Source: Capitella teleta (Eukaryota; Annelida; Polychaeta; Capitellidae). Taken from it: 64,000 bases of DNA. Under the pieces are notes generated by a model that saw nothing but the letters and a program-made list of their open reading frames with translations, made no database searches and was not told where the DNA came from. Positions 46,712-59,790 of the stretch are shown here, piece after piece (within the stretch, counting starts at the first letter, position 1; every line of letters begins with the position of its first letter). The translations under genes were made by a program, and so were the position numbers. The stretch is taken from contig KB305236.1 in the NCBI GenBank assembly GCA_000328365.1, positions 20,392 to 84,391 of the forward strand, read 5' to 3'.

Positions 46712-47680
46712 AAGTATTCATTCAAGCCCCATAATTTTTAATACCGATAAGAGATTCAAACGGTTGCTCCAGAACAATTTCAGATCCTTTAAGTTCTGAC
46801 AAATCCCGGAAGAGGCTCGTTTCTTTGGGTCTGGTGCTCACCACTTAGAACTAAAGCAGCAACCGCTTGCATCACGGCTGAGCAGGGAGACATGATCAAT
46901 CACCGGAGATTGTGGTCCAAAATGATGGATGGTGTCCGCTTCAAATATCATCGATGCCACGGGAGATTTTTCTATGTTCGTTCCAGGTGAATGCCTCGAA
47001 TTATCATCCATTTATCAGCGCTTATAAGAAGATCGGCGACGAGATTGGACGCCTGAAATGAACCCTTATCAAGAAAATAAAGCAGTGCCAATGTCTTGAA
47101 AATTTGTCACGAATAATTATTTTTCATGTTTTATAAGTTATATAAGTCAAAGATCAAAGGTTTTCTAAATATTTTAATTATTCCATCTCGTCCCATTTAC
47201 GCTCTTACTGAGTTGTTCGTTCAGGATTTCTTGTTAATGCCTTTTACATGAAATGTCATTTCCGGGGTATATTCTCTCCTGCTGGTGAATTGTGTTTGCA
47301 GAGGGAAATCCTTCTTCCGCCTTGGGGACAATGTGGTGAGGCAATTGAGCTCATGCAAAGATGGCCAGAACCTGTCGCATTCATGGATAACACAATTAGA
47401 TTGGGGGCCAATTCTGAAATATCAGATTAGTGAAACGAGATATGCTGACACCATGTGGTCCTCCATTCGACCCTATTTTTATCTCGGTCACGTGAGGCTC
47501 GAATCGTTAGAATCACGCAAAACCATGGATTCATTCGACATTCAGTGCACTGCGGTCAGCAATTGCTTTGTATTATTTTACAACGTGCTGAATTGCAAAG
47601 ACCCCGAGATCAATGACCGCATGCACTGATCCCATTAAAGATGCAGCCAATATAATGATCTCCATGAGAGGAAATCTTGC
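46712..47680 (+). repeat. Array blocks F + iv, recent copy (direct arm)
   Basis: About 970 bp nearly identical to the reverse complement of 56524-57497, with only scattered substitutions and small indels. Both edges are sharp: flanking sequence differs at once beyond ATTCATTCAAGCCCCATAAT on the left and AGAGGAAATCT on the right. The F part also matches 52745-53070 less closely. Confidence 0.85.
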
Positions 47681-47854
47681 CATGCTTGCAATGCTAATGC
47701 GCTGATCCCGATTGCACTCAACACCAATAGCCTTTCGGCTGAAGCAATCAATGAATTGCACCAAGGAGATCCTCTTGAGGAAACATTGGACATTTACGGC
47801 ATATATCCAGGTCACGCTCAATAAGAACTGCTCATTTATTGCATTTCGTTGCCC

Positions 47855-47930
47855 TCCGCAGGTGATGCATTTATTTCAGCCGACCTGCTGCTCTGATATC
47901 AAACAAGGTGTCCTCAGATCCTCTGACAAG
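47855..47930 (+). repeat. Array block ii, copy 3 (short)
   Basis: CAGGTGATGCATTTATTTCA and the following CAGATCCTCT-like end match the other ii copies. Shorter and more diverged. Confidence 0.6.
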
Positions 47931-48339
47931 TTGTTTAAGAACTAATGAATGAACGAAGCCACCCATAGCCGTATTGAGCCACTCACCTCCTCAGGCATGT
48001 CTATGCTTCGGTTATACTGCAGCCACTTTCTTAGAATGTCAAAAAGTAGTTTTGATGTATATTGTATGAAGCTGATGATACGGTCCTTTGTGTAGTTCTG
48101 AGTGCCGGGAAACTTTGACAGCAATATTACATGTATGTACAGTCATGTAATGTTGGATTCTTTTACCATTGTCTGAAAAGCTACAAGCTCTAAAAAGCAA
48201 TGTACTAATAAGCTTGTCCTTTCTAAACACTAGAAACAGAATAAAGATGTCAGGGAAATATATCTATAATAATAGACGTTGCCTCGTTGAAGGAACGTGA
48301 CAATAGACAAGTTTTTTGCCCAGAGGACATTGGCATTTT

Positions 48340-48490
48340 TACCAGAGTTGCATTTCATGTTATTCATCCATGTAGATCTCTTTCTCGGATTGTTCATTCC
48401 ATCGATTCCGATGTCTTTGGGTTTGTCTAAATGGTTTCTTTGTTATGTCACCATACGTTCATTTGATTGCATAATTTTTAAAGTTGCGTC
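48340..48490 (+). repeat. Array block i, copy 3 (diverged)
   Basis: Keeps the GATTGTTCATT..CGATT..CGATGTCTTTGGGTTTGTCT core and the GATTGCAT end of the other i copies, with small deletions. Confidence 0.65.
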
Positions 48491-48854
48491 CAATTCATCA
48501 ATTTTACCAATGGCCTTATATTTCTCCATATTCTTTGGTTGGTATTATAGTTTTGAGAGCCTGAAAAATAAAATACGTCACTTAAATGTTTTATTTATTC
48601 ATGAACACCCCAACTTCTATTCCACTTTTTGTATTATTATTCATCTGCAACAAACGGTGTTCAAATGGAAGAAGAATGCATCAACCCATGAGTTGCAGCA
48701 ATTCCTCAAGAAAGGAATCATTCTTGACAATCAGAGCTGTATTTTCAATATTTTGTTCAGTTGATGGAACAAAAAAAAAGGTCCTGTTTAGGCAGACATA
48801 TGTTGGCACATCCTTCTCTGGATTGAGATATTGGGGATTTCTTCTCCTGTGTCT

Positions 48855-48985
48855 CTGTTTACACGGATGTCACAGCTGTCCTTTTACCAGTCTACAATTT
48901 CCGCTTGGGACACAAGAACGGCACATTGCTCTGTTTTCCATCAGCACTGTCGCCTCCGGGTGGAACATTGAATGCAAGAACTTAC
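48855..48985 (+). repeat. Array block iii, copy 2
   Basis: Close match to 39285-39395 (CAGCTGTCC..CTACAATTTCCGC), then diverges after GTCGCCTCC. Confidence 0.8.
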
Positions 48986-49929
48986 GCAGTGTTGACATTT
49001 GCTCTGGGTATATAGGGTAGACGTTCTCATTTTCTCTTGTGTCTTGACATTATGCTGCATAAGGCAGCGAAGCAATGACTCATACACGAGTACCACTTGT
49101 TGATATATAAGATATTCTGCAATATTAAGAACAATCTTTCTCTGCAGTGAAATTATGGTCATAAGCCAAACGAGGCCGTTGTCTTTTCACCAATAAATTG
49201 AGACGCCAAAGACATTTCATCCAGAAGCTCGTTCAGCTGTGATATGCTGATTGACGACAGATTGATTGAGAATAAAGCGTTGTGAGATTTCCTTGAATTG
49301 CCCTCAAAGATCGATATCCATCCATCTTGATATTCCTTAAAATAATACCCCAGAGCATTTATTATTTATTTATTTTTTATTCAGAGCATTTATGAATGAC
49401 ACCAGCAATAAAAAGGCGGATCACCCCGTATATCAGAACCCGTTTGGCAAAGTATAACTATTTCACACCCTGCATGACTTTGTTGGGTCACATGAACACA
49501 TCGAAAGGGAATTTTGTACTTGGTGTCCTCCGAGTTAAATTCAATTAGTGTCACATGAAGCCTGCTCAATTTAGAAAAAAAAAAGACGACAGCTTAGCGG
49601 AAGGCATCTGACATTGATCCTATAATTTATTTGGGTGCAATTTATATCTGTGCAGTTTTGTGAGCCAGGAACAGCATTCAAACTGCTGCTATTGCTCCCG
49701 TAGTTCCTCCATTCTATCACGATTTGCATCTTATGCCATATCTATGAAACTATGACGCCCCATGCATTCTGCACTGAATTTATGATAAATATATTTTCTC
49801 TTCATGTGTCGTAGATGTGAATTCATTGGTGTATGTAAGTTGTAACCCTGTGTAGCATTGTAAAACCCTTAAAGCACTCATTGTAACTGACAGCCATTTT
49901 TCTATTGGGGTTCAAATCGTGATCTATGA

Positions 49930-50080
49930 CGCAAATGATCTGATTATCCGTTGATTGGCAGAAGTGGGTCACAGAAGTGGGTCACAGAAGTGGGTCACTC
50001 TGTAGACCCTTAAGGACAGGGGAGGGGGTGATTTCTTTGGACACTTTCTTGGAATGACCTGCTTCCGTTCTAAATGTTTT
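49930..50080 (+). repeat. Array block E fragment with 13-bp tandem repeat
   Basis: The E-like parts are GATTATCC..TTGATTGG and CTTGGAATGACCTG. Three tandem GAAGTGGGTCACA units occupy 49961-49998. Confidence 0.6.
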
Positions 50081-50659
50081 TCAGATGGTCATCTCCGCGC
50101 TCGTTAAATCGATACCTTTACCCAGGATCATGGTGTATCTAATTAAAGAAAACATCTTTTTATATTTTTAAATGTATACAGTTATAATCATATGCATGTA
50201 TTGGCATTACTTTTGATTTTGATATCCATTACTTCTTTAATTATCATAGCCATCACATCCATTTTATGTTGACTTGAGTCGAAGTAGACAAAAAATAATG
50301 GTTTGCCAGATGACTCGGTCATCATTTGCTCATGCTCTCATGCTAGATATAATTTGGCACTCACTGGAGAACAACTTTAGCTTGTAAATGCAAATTAAGA
50401 AGAAACCAACATTTCACGGATGGTCATGCGGTGTTCACGGACGAACACTGCCCTTTCGCATAATTTATGACTCCAAAGGTGACCCCCAATCATGTTTTGC
50501 TGTCATCTCAACATCTGTTTATTATCTTTAAATAGCCTCTTTGCCCAAGTGAGGTCTTCAAGTCATATCCATCATTGCCTTGGTGCCCACACAAACTTCT
50601 TAAAACAAAAAATATTGCATGAGCTTTCCAAACGCTGGTATTTATTATTGTCTTGAATA

Positions 50660-50870
50660 ATTTTCGACCTCTTTCCTTTCTCTTTCCCTCCTTGTGCCCA
50701 TTCTTCTACCTCACCCAGAATTACTTGCTCCTCCATGAAGATTTAGCGACATTTGAGAATGTCCTCATTCAATCAATCGGTTAATACAATGATGCCCATT
50801 GTAGATGAGAATCGAATTACAGAAACCTCAGCCGTGGGTTAAGATCACATGGGACCAGCAAGTGGAAAGA
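50660..50870 (+). repeat. Array block C, copy 2
   Basis: Matches 43660-43900 seven kilobases to the left in the same orientation. Confidence 0.65.
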
Positions 50871-51678
50871 GGCATTATTCTATGAAGTCAGTGACTGTCT
50901 GAAATATTGAATGGTGATTCGAAAAAAACGGTAGCTTGGCTTTTAAGAGACGAGCATGGATGCTTATAGGAGTAAGCATAATATGTAAGTAAGCCAAACT
51001 AGTAGTTTTACAATGGGATATTTTTGGGCAAAGATAAATTTCGAGAGGGGATTTCCCAGTTAATTTATGTGGAATAATGCTCCACGATCTCTATGTTGCG
51101 GAATTCACGGAATAGAGCGTTGATCGAGGATAACGTAATGTTTTCCATTGCGTTGCTCACTTCACGGTTGGAATGTTTTCTGGTCTGTTCCACTCGAGCA
51201 TCCGTAAACAGAGGTGAAGGTCGCCTGGTGCGAGCATTGATGCTCAGCCAGGGGGAAGCAATGGTAGCCTATCCTTGAGACGCTGTTTCTGCATCGCTTA
51301 GCAATCATGTTTTGTGAGATCGTTATAGGCTTAACTAGATTAATTGATGGCAATATTTTTGTGTCTTTTCCTTTTTCTTGATATATTTCTGGCATATTTC
51401 TGGACTCTCAAAATGCTTTACTTTCATATGCACGATGTATTCTTTGTATAGTATATTCTAGCGCGATGCATTCTGGTTAACCGAGTAATCAGATCAAAGT
51501 GTAAAAGTGTACGCAGAAATGCAGAAGTACCACAGAACTCTCATGTTGCCCAATGGCTGATTTGCACCTTACAATGGTCAGCTTGGTCTCTTCATCACAA
51601 TAATGTTAATTAATAATTAACAAACTAAACTTGGATTTTAGTTGAAAACTATTGTTTTGATCAATAACTCAAATAGCT

Positions 51679-51682
<4 letters not shown>

Positions 51683-51709
<27 letters not shown>
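51683..51709 (+). repeat. (CT)n microsatellite
   Basis: Perfect dinucleotide run at the left edge of the E-F palindrome arm. Confidence 0.9.
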
Positions 51710-51719
51710 GAAACACATG

Positions 51720-53070
51720 GATCACTAATGTCGATCAGAGACTGCACACACAATCCTTGATCCTTAGCTTAAAGTCCTTGGGTGCATCAAAGACTTCTAA
51801 GGCTTTGACGCCGAGAGAGGGACATGTCGAGGCACTCGAGAGACCGCCATTCGAACAACATGGCTTTGGCCCAGTAAATTCCGTCCGCTCCCCAATATCC
51901 ATCCCTCAGTCTCCCGTGGGGGCATCTCTAATCGGTCCATGAATCTTAATCAGCACCTCTAGAAATGGGCATCAGAGATTGGTCATAGAGTGTTGAAGGT
52001 TCCATCAAATATACGCTGAATCTAAATGATCAAGTGATATTTAATCTCTCTATATGATTTTTTTTTTTTTTTTTAGGGCTGAATACCCAACATGCCAATG
52101 CCTCCATAGCTCTACAGATGACCTCAAAGGGGCGGTCTGTTATTTCTCATCTGGTTTGAACCGTGCTGCATGAGCCAAAGCGTCTGATTATCCTTGATTG
52201 GGGTCTCACAAGTAGCTCACTCCGCCTCGTCTCAAGGACGCTGATTTCCGTGGACATTTTCTTGGAAGTTGGATTTGTTGTTATTCCGTGCCATGGAAAT
52301 TGGGTTTGCAAAGTACGGGAATTAATGTGCTGAAGAGCTCATTTCTGTCGAAAGCTCAGATTACAGAGCATTATTGCGAATTGATCTCCGAAGCCATACT
52401 TTGGTGAACATTCAGAGCAGCAGCAGTATGTTTGTCACCGATCAGCTTTTTAGGAGATCGATGAATGACATAATAGATCAGAGATGTTTTTTTTATGGGC
52501 CAATTCACGGAGGCAGAGAAATGATTTTTTTTCTTCTATTGCAATATTGAGGTGCTGCTTTTCCCGTTGACACGGGGTTACAAAATCAATGACGCTGATT
52601 TATAATGGAAATGCCCAAAGGGAGTAAAAACAGACTCCGTGTGTTCTTGAATTTGCATGCCCTACTTCCTATGATGACTACGCATTCATTATAACACAGC
52701 CAGGAGTGCTAAACACAGGATATGTAGTCCCCAGTTAAGCACGGTATTATACAGATAAAAGGCTCAAACGGTTGCTTCTAGAAAATTTCAGAGCCTTTAA
52801 GTTCTGACAAATCCCGGAAGAGGCGCGTTTCTTTGGGTCTGGTGCTCACCACTTAGAACTAAAGCAGCAACCGCTTGCATCACGGCTGAGCAGGGAGACA
52901 TGATCAATCACTGGAGATTGTGGCCTAAAATGATGGATGGTGTCCGCTTCAAATATCGTTGATGCCACGGGAGATTTTCCTCTATCCGTTCCAGGTGAAT
53001 GCCTCGAATTATCATCCATTTATCAGCGCTTATAAGAAGAACGGCGGCGAGATTGGAAGCCTGAAATGAA
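51720..53070 (+). repeat. Array blocks E + F, copy 2 (palindrome left arm)
   Basis: Runs antiparallel to 57120-58560 almost throughout: the tip around GCCTTTGA..CATGTC, the CCAATGCCTCCATAGCTCTA region, and F. Together they form a large palindrome about 6.9 kb across, centred near 55.1 kb. Confidence 0.75.
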
Positions 53071-53675
53071 CCCTTATCAACGAAACGAAGCCACAGAACG
53101 GACGCTACAACGGGAATGGAAGGGACATCGTTTTGTTTTTGCAGATCATGATTGCACACTCATTATTGAAAGTAAACTTTAACAAATATAACTTGATATT
53201 CAATAAGTTCGTTCTTTCCTAAATTCAGGATGAAATTGACATATTATTACACCTTTAGATTGTTGTCTGAAAGTCATCCATCAATGACAGTGAGCCGCAT
53301 GGAAATCTCATTTTGTCATGTTCCATAGGAGCTGAGTCTGCATTTTTCAGTCACACGCATGCGCAAAATTCCAACACAGCACATTTGCGAAGGGATTTTT
53401 TTTTTTCAGACAATTTCGTGCACCCCAGGATCAAAGACGTGGCTGTTTCGTATTACTTCACGATTAGCTGACTGTAATCTGCAAAAGGAAATACGGATTA
53501 ATAAGAAATTGAGCTTTTCCCTTCAAGTGTAATACCAATAGTAATAACCCGTTACTTCTGTAACAACATTATGCTGATCAATACTGCTTAGTCAGGTAAA
53601 TTATAATCATGAATTCACAGGCTTATCTTTTTTTATGCAGTTATATCGACATTTGATTGTTCTTGAAATATCTAC

Positions 53676-54211
53676 CCATGGTAATACAGTATCCTGGTTG
53701 AGAGTTCTCTAAAATCCTCGTAGAGCTCAGGTTCCGACTGAATCCAGTCGATGACGTCAGAACCAGCAAGCACCTCGATGGCTCTCCGCGTCCTGTCCTC
53801 GCGAGCCTTTCGCTCGAGCGTCCTCTCAAAGGCGGGCGTCTCTCGACAGCACAACACGCAGCCAGACACATAGATGAGGCAACCAGCGCCGATGCACACC
53901 GGCCCAGAGATCTGGAAAGGGCGGATGGCGGTGCCGACGTAGCCCCAGATGCACAAGGCGATTCCGCTGATCAGGAAGAGCATGGCCAGTCCGAACATGC
54001 ACTGGCTGAGGGCTTGCAGCGTCGGTCGCAACATCCGAGCGCAGCCGCTGCAACAGCTGCTGGATTCGTTGTTCTTTGGTCGGACACTGCTCACCCACAT
54101 GTGCGCAGATGAGCATGAGTCATACGTCGGTCCTTGAGGCGAAAGCGACGTCGACGCAGTTGGCACCTGGGGATCAGGACCGTAGTGACGCAGCTTCGTA
54201 AACAACCTCAT
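53676..54211 (-). CDS. Two-membrane-span protein, first coding exon (copy 2)
   Basis: Same 536-nt exon as at 31470-32005: ATG at 54211, donor TGG/GTAGAT at 53676-53675. The predicted proteins are identical over the first 175 residues and then differ at residues before the donor (YYHG here against HHPG). Four base differences occur within the shared part, all at third codon positions and synonymous. Upstream and downstream flanks are unrelated, so only the exon is shared. If unspliced, the frame ends at 53672. It sits exactly where the repeat array changes orientation. Either two recent paralogues or alternative first exons of one gene are possible. Confidence 0.65.
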
Positions 54212-54620
54212 CGCCAAACATGCTCTTTCATCAGACAATGACTGCTGATCTCACTGAATGGCTTCCTAATCGAAATCCTCTGCCTGAACCTCTGCCACAC
54301 AGTGCGCTCCTTTGACTGCCAACCAGCAGCCGATGCCGATGTGTCGTGCCATGTGCTGATTGCCCCTCTCGCTTCAACGTCTTTTATGGCGTGGAGACAG
54401 CTCTGCTGCGACCGCATTGCATATCAGACTGGCCCTCACGTGGACACATGTGCTGCAACAGAAAGGGAGTGTAAATTGCATTGCATTATTCATGCCTCAA
54501 TTATCGAGACGATCAATGAGATTCATTAGGCCGATAAAGTGAAGGGTACCGTTTAATGTAGTTATCAAAAATGATCAATTCGGAATTATTACAACGATGT
54601 CGCTGGAAGTAATTTTTTTT

Positions 54621-54648
54621 GGGGGGGGGGTATGGGGAGGGGGGGGGG
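54621..54648 (+). repeat. Long G-tract, quadruplex-capable, at the array inversion
   Basis: Ten G, then TAT, four G, A and about ten G, preceded by a T-run. It lies between exon copy 2 and the first inverted array block. Confidence 0.8.
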
Positions 54649-54799
54649 CAAATCTTCGATATTTGGTTCACAGACTGGTAAACGTTATCCACTGCAGAAT
54701 AGTTATTTAGTTGTTCACGCCTCTTTTTCTTACAGTGGAATTGACAAGGCAAAGCAAGAAATTTCCCAGTATCCCGGGTCCATTACAATTTAGGTGCCA

Positions 54800-55005
54800 T
54801 GCCTGCAGTATACTTTCAAATGAATTGCTTTGCACCTTATTGCAAATGCCATGAGACATTTCATTCCCCTCACATTCATGGGTAATTGCGTCCGTTGTCC
54901 GGTCTGGAGGCGACAGTGCTGATGGAAAACAGAGCAATTCGCCGTTCTTGGGCCTCAAGCGGAAATTGTAGACTGGCAAAAGGACAGCTGTGACTTCTAG
55001 GTTGA
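54800..55005 (-). repeat. Array block iii, inverted copy 1
   Basis: Reverse complement of 39270-39470 at high identity, including the CCATGAATGTGAG..GAATGAAATGTC stretch. Confidence 0.8.
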
Positions 55006-55479
55006 CAGAGGTGTGCATGCTAATACAAATAATATTTTACAAATAATATTTGTGTGAAAACTATTGTAACATACATCAACGTAAACACGATATTCACTGC
55101 ATCACTTTGGGCTCAGCACTTGACGAATGGTACTGCTTACAGATATTATCGAGTGGGCCATTTATTATTCTTTTCACTGGCACATTGCGTTGATTAGAAG
55201 ACGGTGGTCTTGAACGGAGGTGTTGAGGTCACCAAACAAAAGATTCTGACAGAGCTGTTCTGCGGCATATGATGAGCCATTGGAGCGCAGACCTGTGCCA
55301 CAGTGAGCAAGCAGTTGGAGCAAATGAACTCTCTAGCAATGATCGAAATGCCTTCATCGAATGTGCGGGTTGTGTGCTTTATTATATAACACTGCGAAAT
55401 ATTATTATGATAGAGAAGCTTGAGAAACGTTGGGATTATGCTATTGGCCACTATGCAGTGATGTTTCATCCGATGCAAT

Positions 55480-55668
55480 CAGAGGACCGACAGAGGTTTA
55501 CACACGGGAAACATTAGACAAATAAAAATACATCGGAATCGACGCAATGAGCAATCCTGGAAATAGCTCATGGAGACCAAAAGAGATTCCGATGCAAATG
55601 GCAGCATCGCTGGGCAAACAAGTGCTCCATTCACACGTGAGATTGCCTTCACACAGACAACGTCCATC
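55480..55668 (-). repeat. Array block i, inverted copy 1
   Basis: Nearly the reverse complement of 42480-42690. The minus-strand frame begins MDVVCVKAISRVNG as there. Confidence 0.8.
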
Positions 55669-56059
55669 TTAGCCTTTTATGATAGGCATAATAATTATTC
55701 CCTGATACCTCTCTCCTGATTAGTGAGGAACAGGTGCATTTACATTTGATGTTAAATTTTTGAGGTGACGCTTTCAGACCGCGTGTCCTATCATATTCTT
55801 ATGACATCCATACGTACATTACTGTTGGAATCTGTGCGCATGTGCTTGCATGTTTATCGCATTTCGACTCTCGAATTATCTAAAACTACAGATCTCTCTC
55901 CTAAATATGAATTTTGATCTCGTTTGGCAAAACGTGATTTCACTTTATTCGAGGAAAGCGTTCAATTAACTTTGAAACACAAGACACAGCCTACAATATG
56001 CTTAGTGTAGTCTTTGGAACTATTTGTTGGTTGCAGATTTCACATTTGTCATTAATTAT

Positions 56060-56185
56060 TTCGTCTAAAACTTCTTGCAATTTCACAGAGCATTAAGCGT
56101 GTCCGTATGCCTCCTGAGCAACTGGACTATCGTGGGCTGAAATGAATCCATCACTTGCGGCGTTCAACGAGAGACATGAAAGGTC
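56060..56185 (-). repeat. Array block ii, inverted copy 1
   Basis: Reverse complement resembles 42060-42195 (ATGAATCCATCAC and GACATGAAAGGTCAT read on +). Confidence 0.7.
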
Positions 56186-56523
56186 ATCGGCTGAATGAAC
56201 AGACCATTCTGCAGAAGGTTACATCCTCGGGCTGTTGCGGTGATATTGGTAGAAGTAGGCTCATACAAAATATAACGAGAAACGTGGTCACGAGGCGAAT
56301 GGTCACTATACATGAATGCGACTGAATAAAAGCAAGATTTCTATGAATTGTAGAGATATGCGATCCTGGGAATGAGGTGGAGGTCACGGGATCGTATTCA
56401 TATGTATTATGCATATTATATATTATGCATTTGGTTTCTTTGGTTCCAAATGCAATCCATAGATTGCACCAACCAAAAGCTCCATTGACGCTTTGGGTAT
56501 TCACGATCGGGGCATTAGTCTCG

Positions 56524-57497
56524 CGAGATTTCCTCTCATGGAGATCATTATATTGGCTGCATCTTTAATGGGATCAGTGCATGCGGTGATTGATCTCGGG
56601 GTCTTTGCAATTCAGCACGTTGTAAAATAATACAAAAGCAATTGCTGACCGCAGTGCACTGAATGTCGAATGAATCCATGGTTTTGCGTGATTCTAACGA
56701 TTCGAGCCTCACGTGACCGAGATAAAAATAGGGTCGAATGGAGGACCACATGGTGTCAGCATATCTCGTTTCACTAATCTGATATTTCAGAATTGGCCCC
56801 CAACCTAATTGTGTTATCCATGAATGCGACAAGTTCTGGCCATCTTTGCATGAGCTCAATTGCCTCACCACAATGTCCCCAAGGCGGAAGAAGGATTTCC
56901 CTCTGCAAACACAATTTACCAGCAGGAGAGAATATACCCCGGAAATGACATTTCATGTAAAAGGTCTTAACTAGAAATCCTGAACGAACAACTCAGTATG
57001 AGCGTAAATGGGACGAGATGGAATAATTAAAATATTTAGGGAATTACAAACGTTTGATCTTTGACTTATATAACTTATATAACATGAAAAATAATTATTC
57101 GTGACAAATTTTCAAGACATTGGCACTGCTTTATTTTCTTGATAAGGGTTCATTTCAGGCGTCCAATCTCGTCGCCGATCTTCTTATAAGCGCTGATAAA
57201 TGGATGATAATTCGAGGCATTCACCTGGAACGAACATAGAAAAATCTCCCGTGGCATCGATGATATTTGAAGCGTACACCATCCATCATTTTGGACCACA
57301 ATCTCCGGTGATTGATCATGTCTCCCTGCTCAGCCGTGATGCAAGCGGTTGCTGCTTTAGTTCTAAGTGGTGAGCACCAGACCCAAAGAAACACGCCTCT
57401 TCCGGGATTTGTCAGAACTTAAAGGATCTGAAATTGTTCTGGAGCAACCGTTTGAATCTCTTATCGGTATTAAAAATTATGGGGCTTGAATGAATTC
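56524..57497 (-). repeat. Array blocks iv + F, recent copy (inverted arm)
   Basis: Inverted near-identical partner of 46712-47680. Its F part (57120-57480) also pairs with the more diverged 52745-53070. Confidence 0.85.
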
Positions 57498-57779
57498 TTC
57501 ATGACGTTTATATGCTGTAACAACAACATCCGACTGTTTTAATAAGGATACTTAGTATGCCTCCATGGCAACCACAATTGGTTTATACACAGAGGTGCAA
57601 CTCAAGAATGTAACTCCATTCCGAACAGAATCGTCATGTGATACCACAAACATGTGGGTTCGGTTTTACTTCTTGGCGCATTTCTATTATGAAGCATCGA
57701 TCATTGATTGTCATTGATTTCAGGACACTCCTGTCAGCGGAAATTGCCGCACCCCAATATTTCATGTACGGAAATGTGT

Positions 57780-58560
57780 CAAATCTCTCTCATCTTAAAT
57801 AATTTGCTCAAAAGAATTCCCTCTATTATGTTATTTATCGATCTCCTTAAAAGCTGATCAGTGCAAAATATGCTGTTGCTATGGATATTCACTGATGAAT
57901 GGCTTCTGGTGATCCATTCCCAATAAAGCTCTGTGCTCTGCTCGGTTGGCTGACTCCTGTGAAAAGACTGATCTCAACAAAGCTCCTGCAGATTCGAACC
58001 CGGGATAAAAGAAATCCTTCCAATCGAAAGTATATTATAAAAATCAACGTCCTTGAGACTATACTGAGTGAACCACTTGTGAGACTTCAATCAAGGGATA
58101 ATCAGACGCTTTGGCTCATGCAGCACGGTTCAAACCAGATGAGAAATAACAAACCGCCCCCTTTGAGGTCATCTGTAGAGCTATGGAGGCATTGGCATGT
58201 TGGGTATTCAGACCTCAAAAATAAAAAGAGAGATTAAATATCACTTGATCATTTAGATTCAGCGTATATTTAATGGAACCTTCAACACTCTATGAACAAT
58301 CTCTGATGCCCATTTCTAGAGGTGCTGATTAAGATTCATGGACCGATTATAGGTGCCCCCACGGGAGACTGAGGGATGGATTTTGGGGAGCGGCCGGAGT
58401 TTACTGGGCTAGAGATATGTGGCTGGAATGAGAGACTCCCAAGTGCCTCGACATGTCCTTCTCTAAAAGCATGATTACATCTCTTTGGTGCATCCAATGC
58501 CTTTGAAACTAGGATCGAGGATTGTGTGCGAACAGGCTCTGATCTGATCCTTGGGTGCGT
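57780..58560 (-). repeat. Array block E, inverted copy (palindrome right arm)
   Basis: Antiparallel to about 51720-52500. It contains a short 57943-58009 stretch that mimics tRNA promoter boxes but is explained by block E itself. Confidence 0.75.
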
Positions 58561-58814
58561 CTGAGCACTAATGCGATAAACCCAGGATTGAACGAAATTC
58601 TACATTCTGTGAGTGCATGCTATGCAGTAGTCATGCTGTTTTTCCGGAAGCCTTTCCATCAAACATCACAGAATTATGAGCATTTCTGCTTGAGATAAAC
58701 ACAGCCATCCTCATTTATCAAATGAATTCTCACTTTCCAGTTTGTACAACATCGTTTGGACTTGACGGGAATGCGCGCCGTACACTGAAGGTATTGATGT
58801 GACGTGGTTCACGC

Positions 58815-58930
58815 TGTTTACTGTCGCTGGTCCAGTGAGCTCTGTCCATCGCTTGACCAGCGACAAGAGTCATAACATATTATTGCTCGTTACGAACGGA
58901 CGTGGTGCTCCCAAGAGTCATATAGAAAGA
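58815..58930 (+). repeat. Array block B copy, not inverted
   Basis: GGTCCAGTGAGC..TGTCCATCGCTTGACCAGC reads on + as at 44140, although neighbouring blocks are inverted. Local re-arrangement is likely. Confidence 0.5.
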
Positions 58931-59689
58931 ATTATCTCTTATTTGATGGCTGCATTGCTCAAAAGTATTCACAGAATGCTCAATGCAAAGAAGAGACATT
59001 GGAAAAGGATAGTACTCATAACTGTAGGGTTTCAGTCTATCCGGATCCTACATTGTTCTTCGGTGGAAAATGTCAACATACACCCGTACAGATCGAGCGC
59101 AGGTATAGATGAAGGCGACGAGGACCCAACCCACTGATTGATTTACCTGACGTTATTGACGTGATTTAGATGGCTGCATTGATGAATTTACTTTGGCGAC
59201 TGCTTATTAGTTCATTTGACAGAACGTAAAGCGAGCATCATTTAGACGTAAACTCTCGCATTACGAAGACGTGCGTGGTATTGAAGATTTGATATAATTG
59301 AATTATGACAGAAACATTGGCTAGATAAGTTCTTATTCAATGATCGTAACAATAACCAATGAGGTTAAATTAAATTTGAACGAAAAACTACTTTGAGAAA
59401 AAAAGGTGACTGTATCTTGGAAGAAATTGCATAAACCTGACGATTAAGTATATCAAATATTGGTTCTAGCTTCGGGGATGCTCCGGACTGTCATTTCTTT
59501 GCATATTCAGATATTGACGGAGACAAAGAAGTTGTAGAGAAGTCTACAGTCATCACTGAGAATACGCAGAATACAATAATTATCTCAAAATAAATATCCA
59601 AAGCTGGTGCATTCATTGGATGCCCGTCATTTCGCTTCGATGGGAACTTTTCCATTAAGACCATTTGCATCTGCCAGCTGCAGCAGCTG

Positions 59690-59790
59690 CAGGTCCTGCA
59701 GGATCTTCACTGACGGCTGAGATTTCAGTAATTTGATTCTCATCTTCGATGGGCAGTATTGCATTAGGCAATTGATTGAATCAGGAAAGT
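59690..59790 (-). repeat. Array block C, inverted copy
   Basis: Reverse complement resembles 43800-43900 (GATTCTCATCTTCGATGGGC on +). Confidence 0.6.

Noticed and set aside
47285-47629. 114-codon frame repeated at 56548-56871 as a possible gene pair
   Set aside because: The two copies are nearly identical DNA, so the shared frame is no independent evidence. Older iv copies do not keep it open.
49961-49998. Short direct repeats suggesting a CRISPR-like array
   Set aside because: Units are contiguous 13-mers without spacers, in a eukaryotic genome: a small tandem repeat.
57943-58009. tRNA-like A and B boxes
   Set aside because: The sequence aligns as part of array block E with copies lacking the boxes, so the resemblance is accidental.
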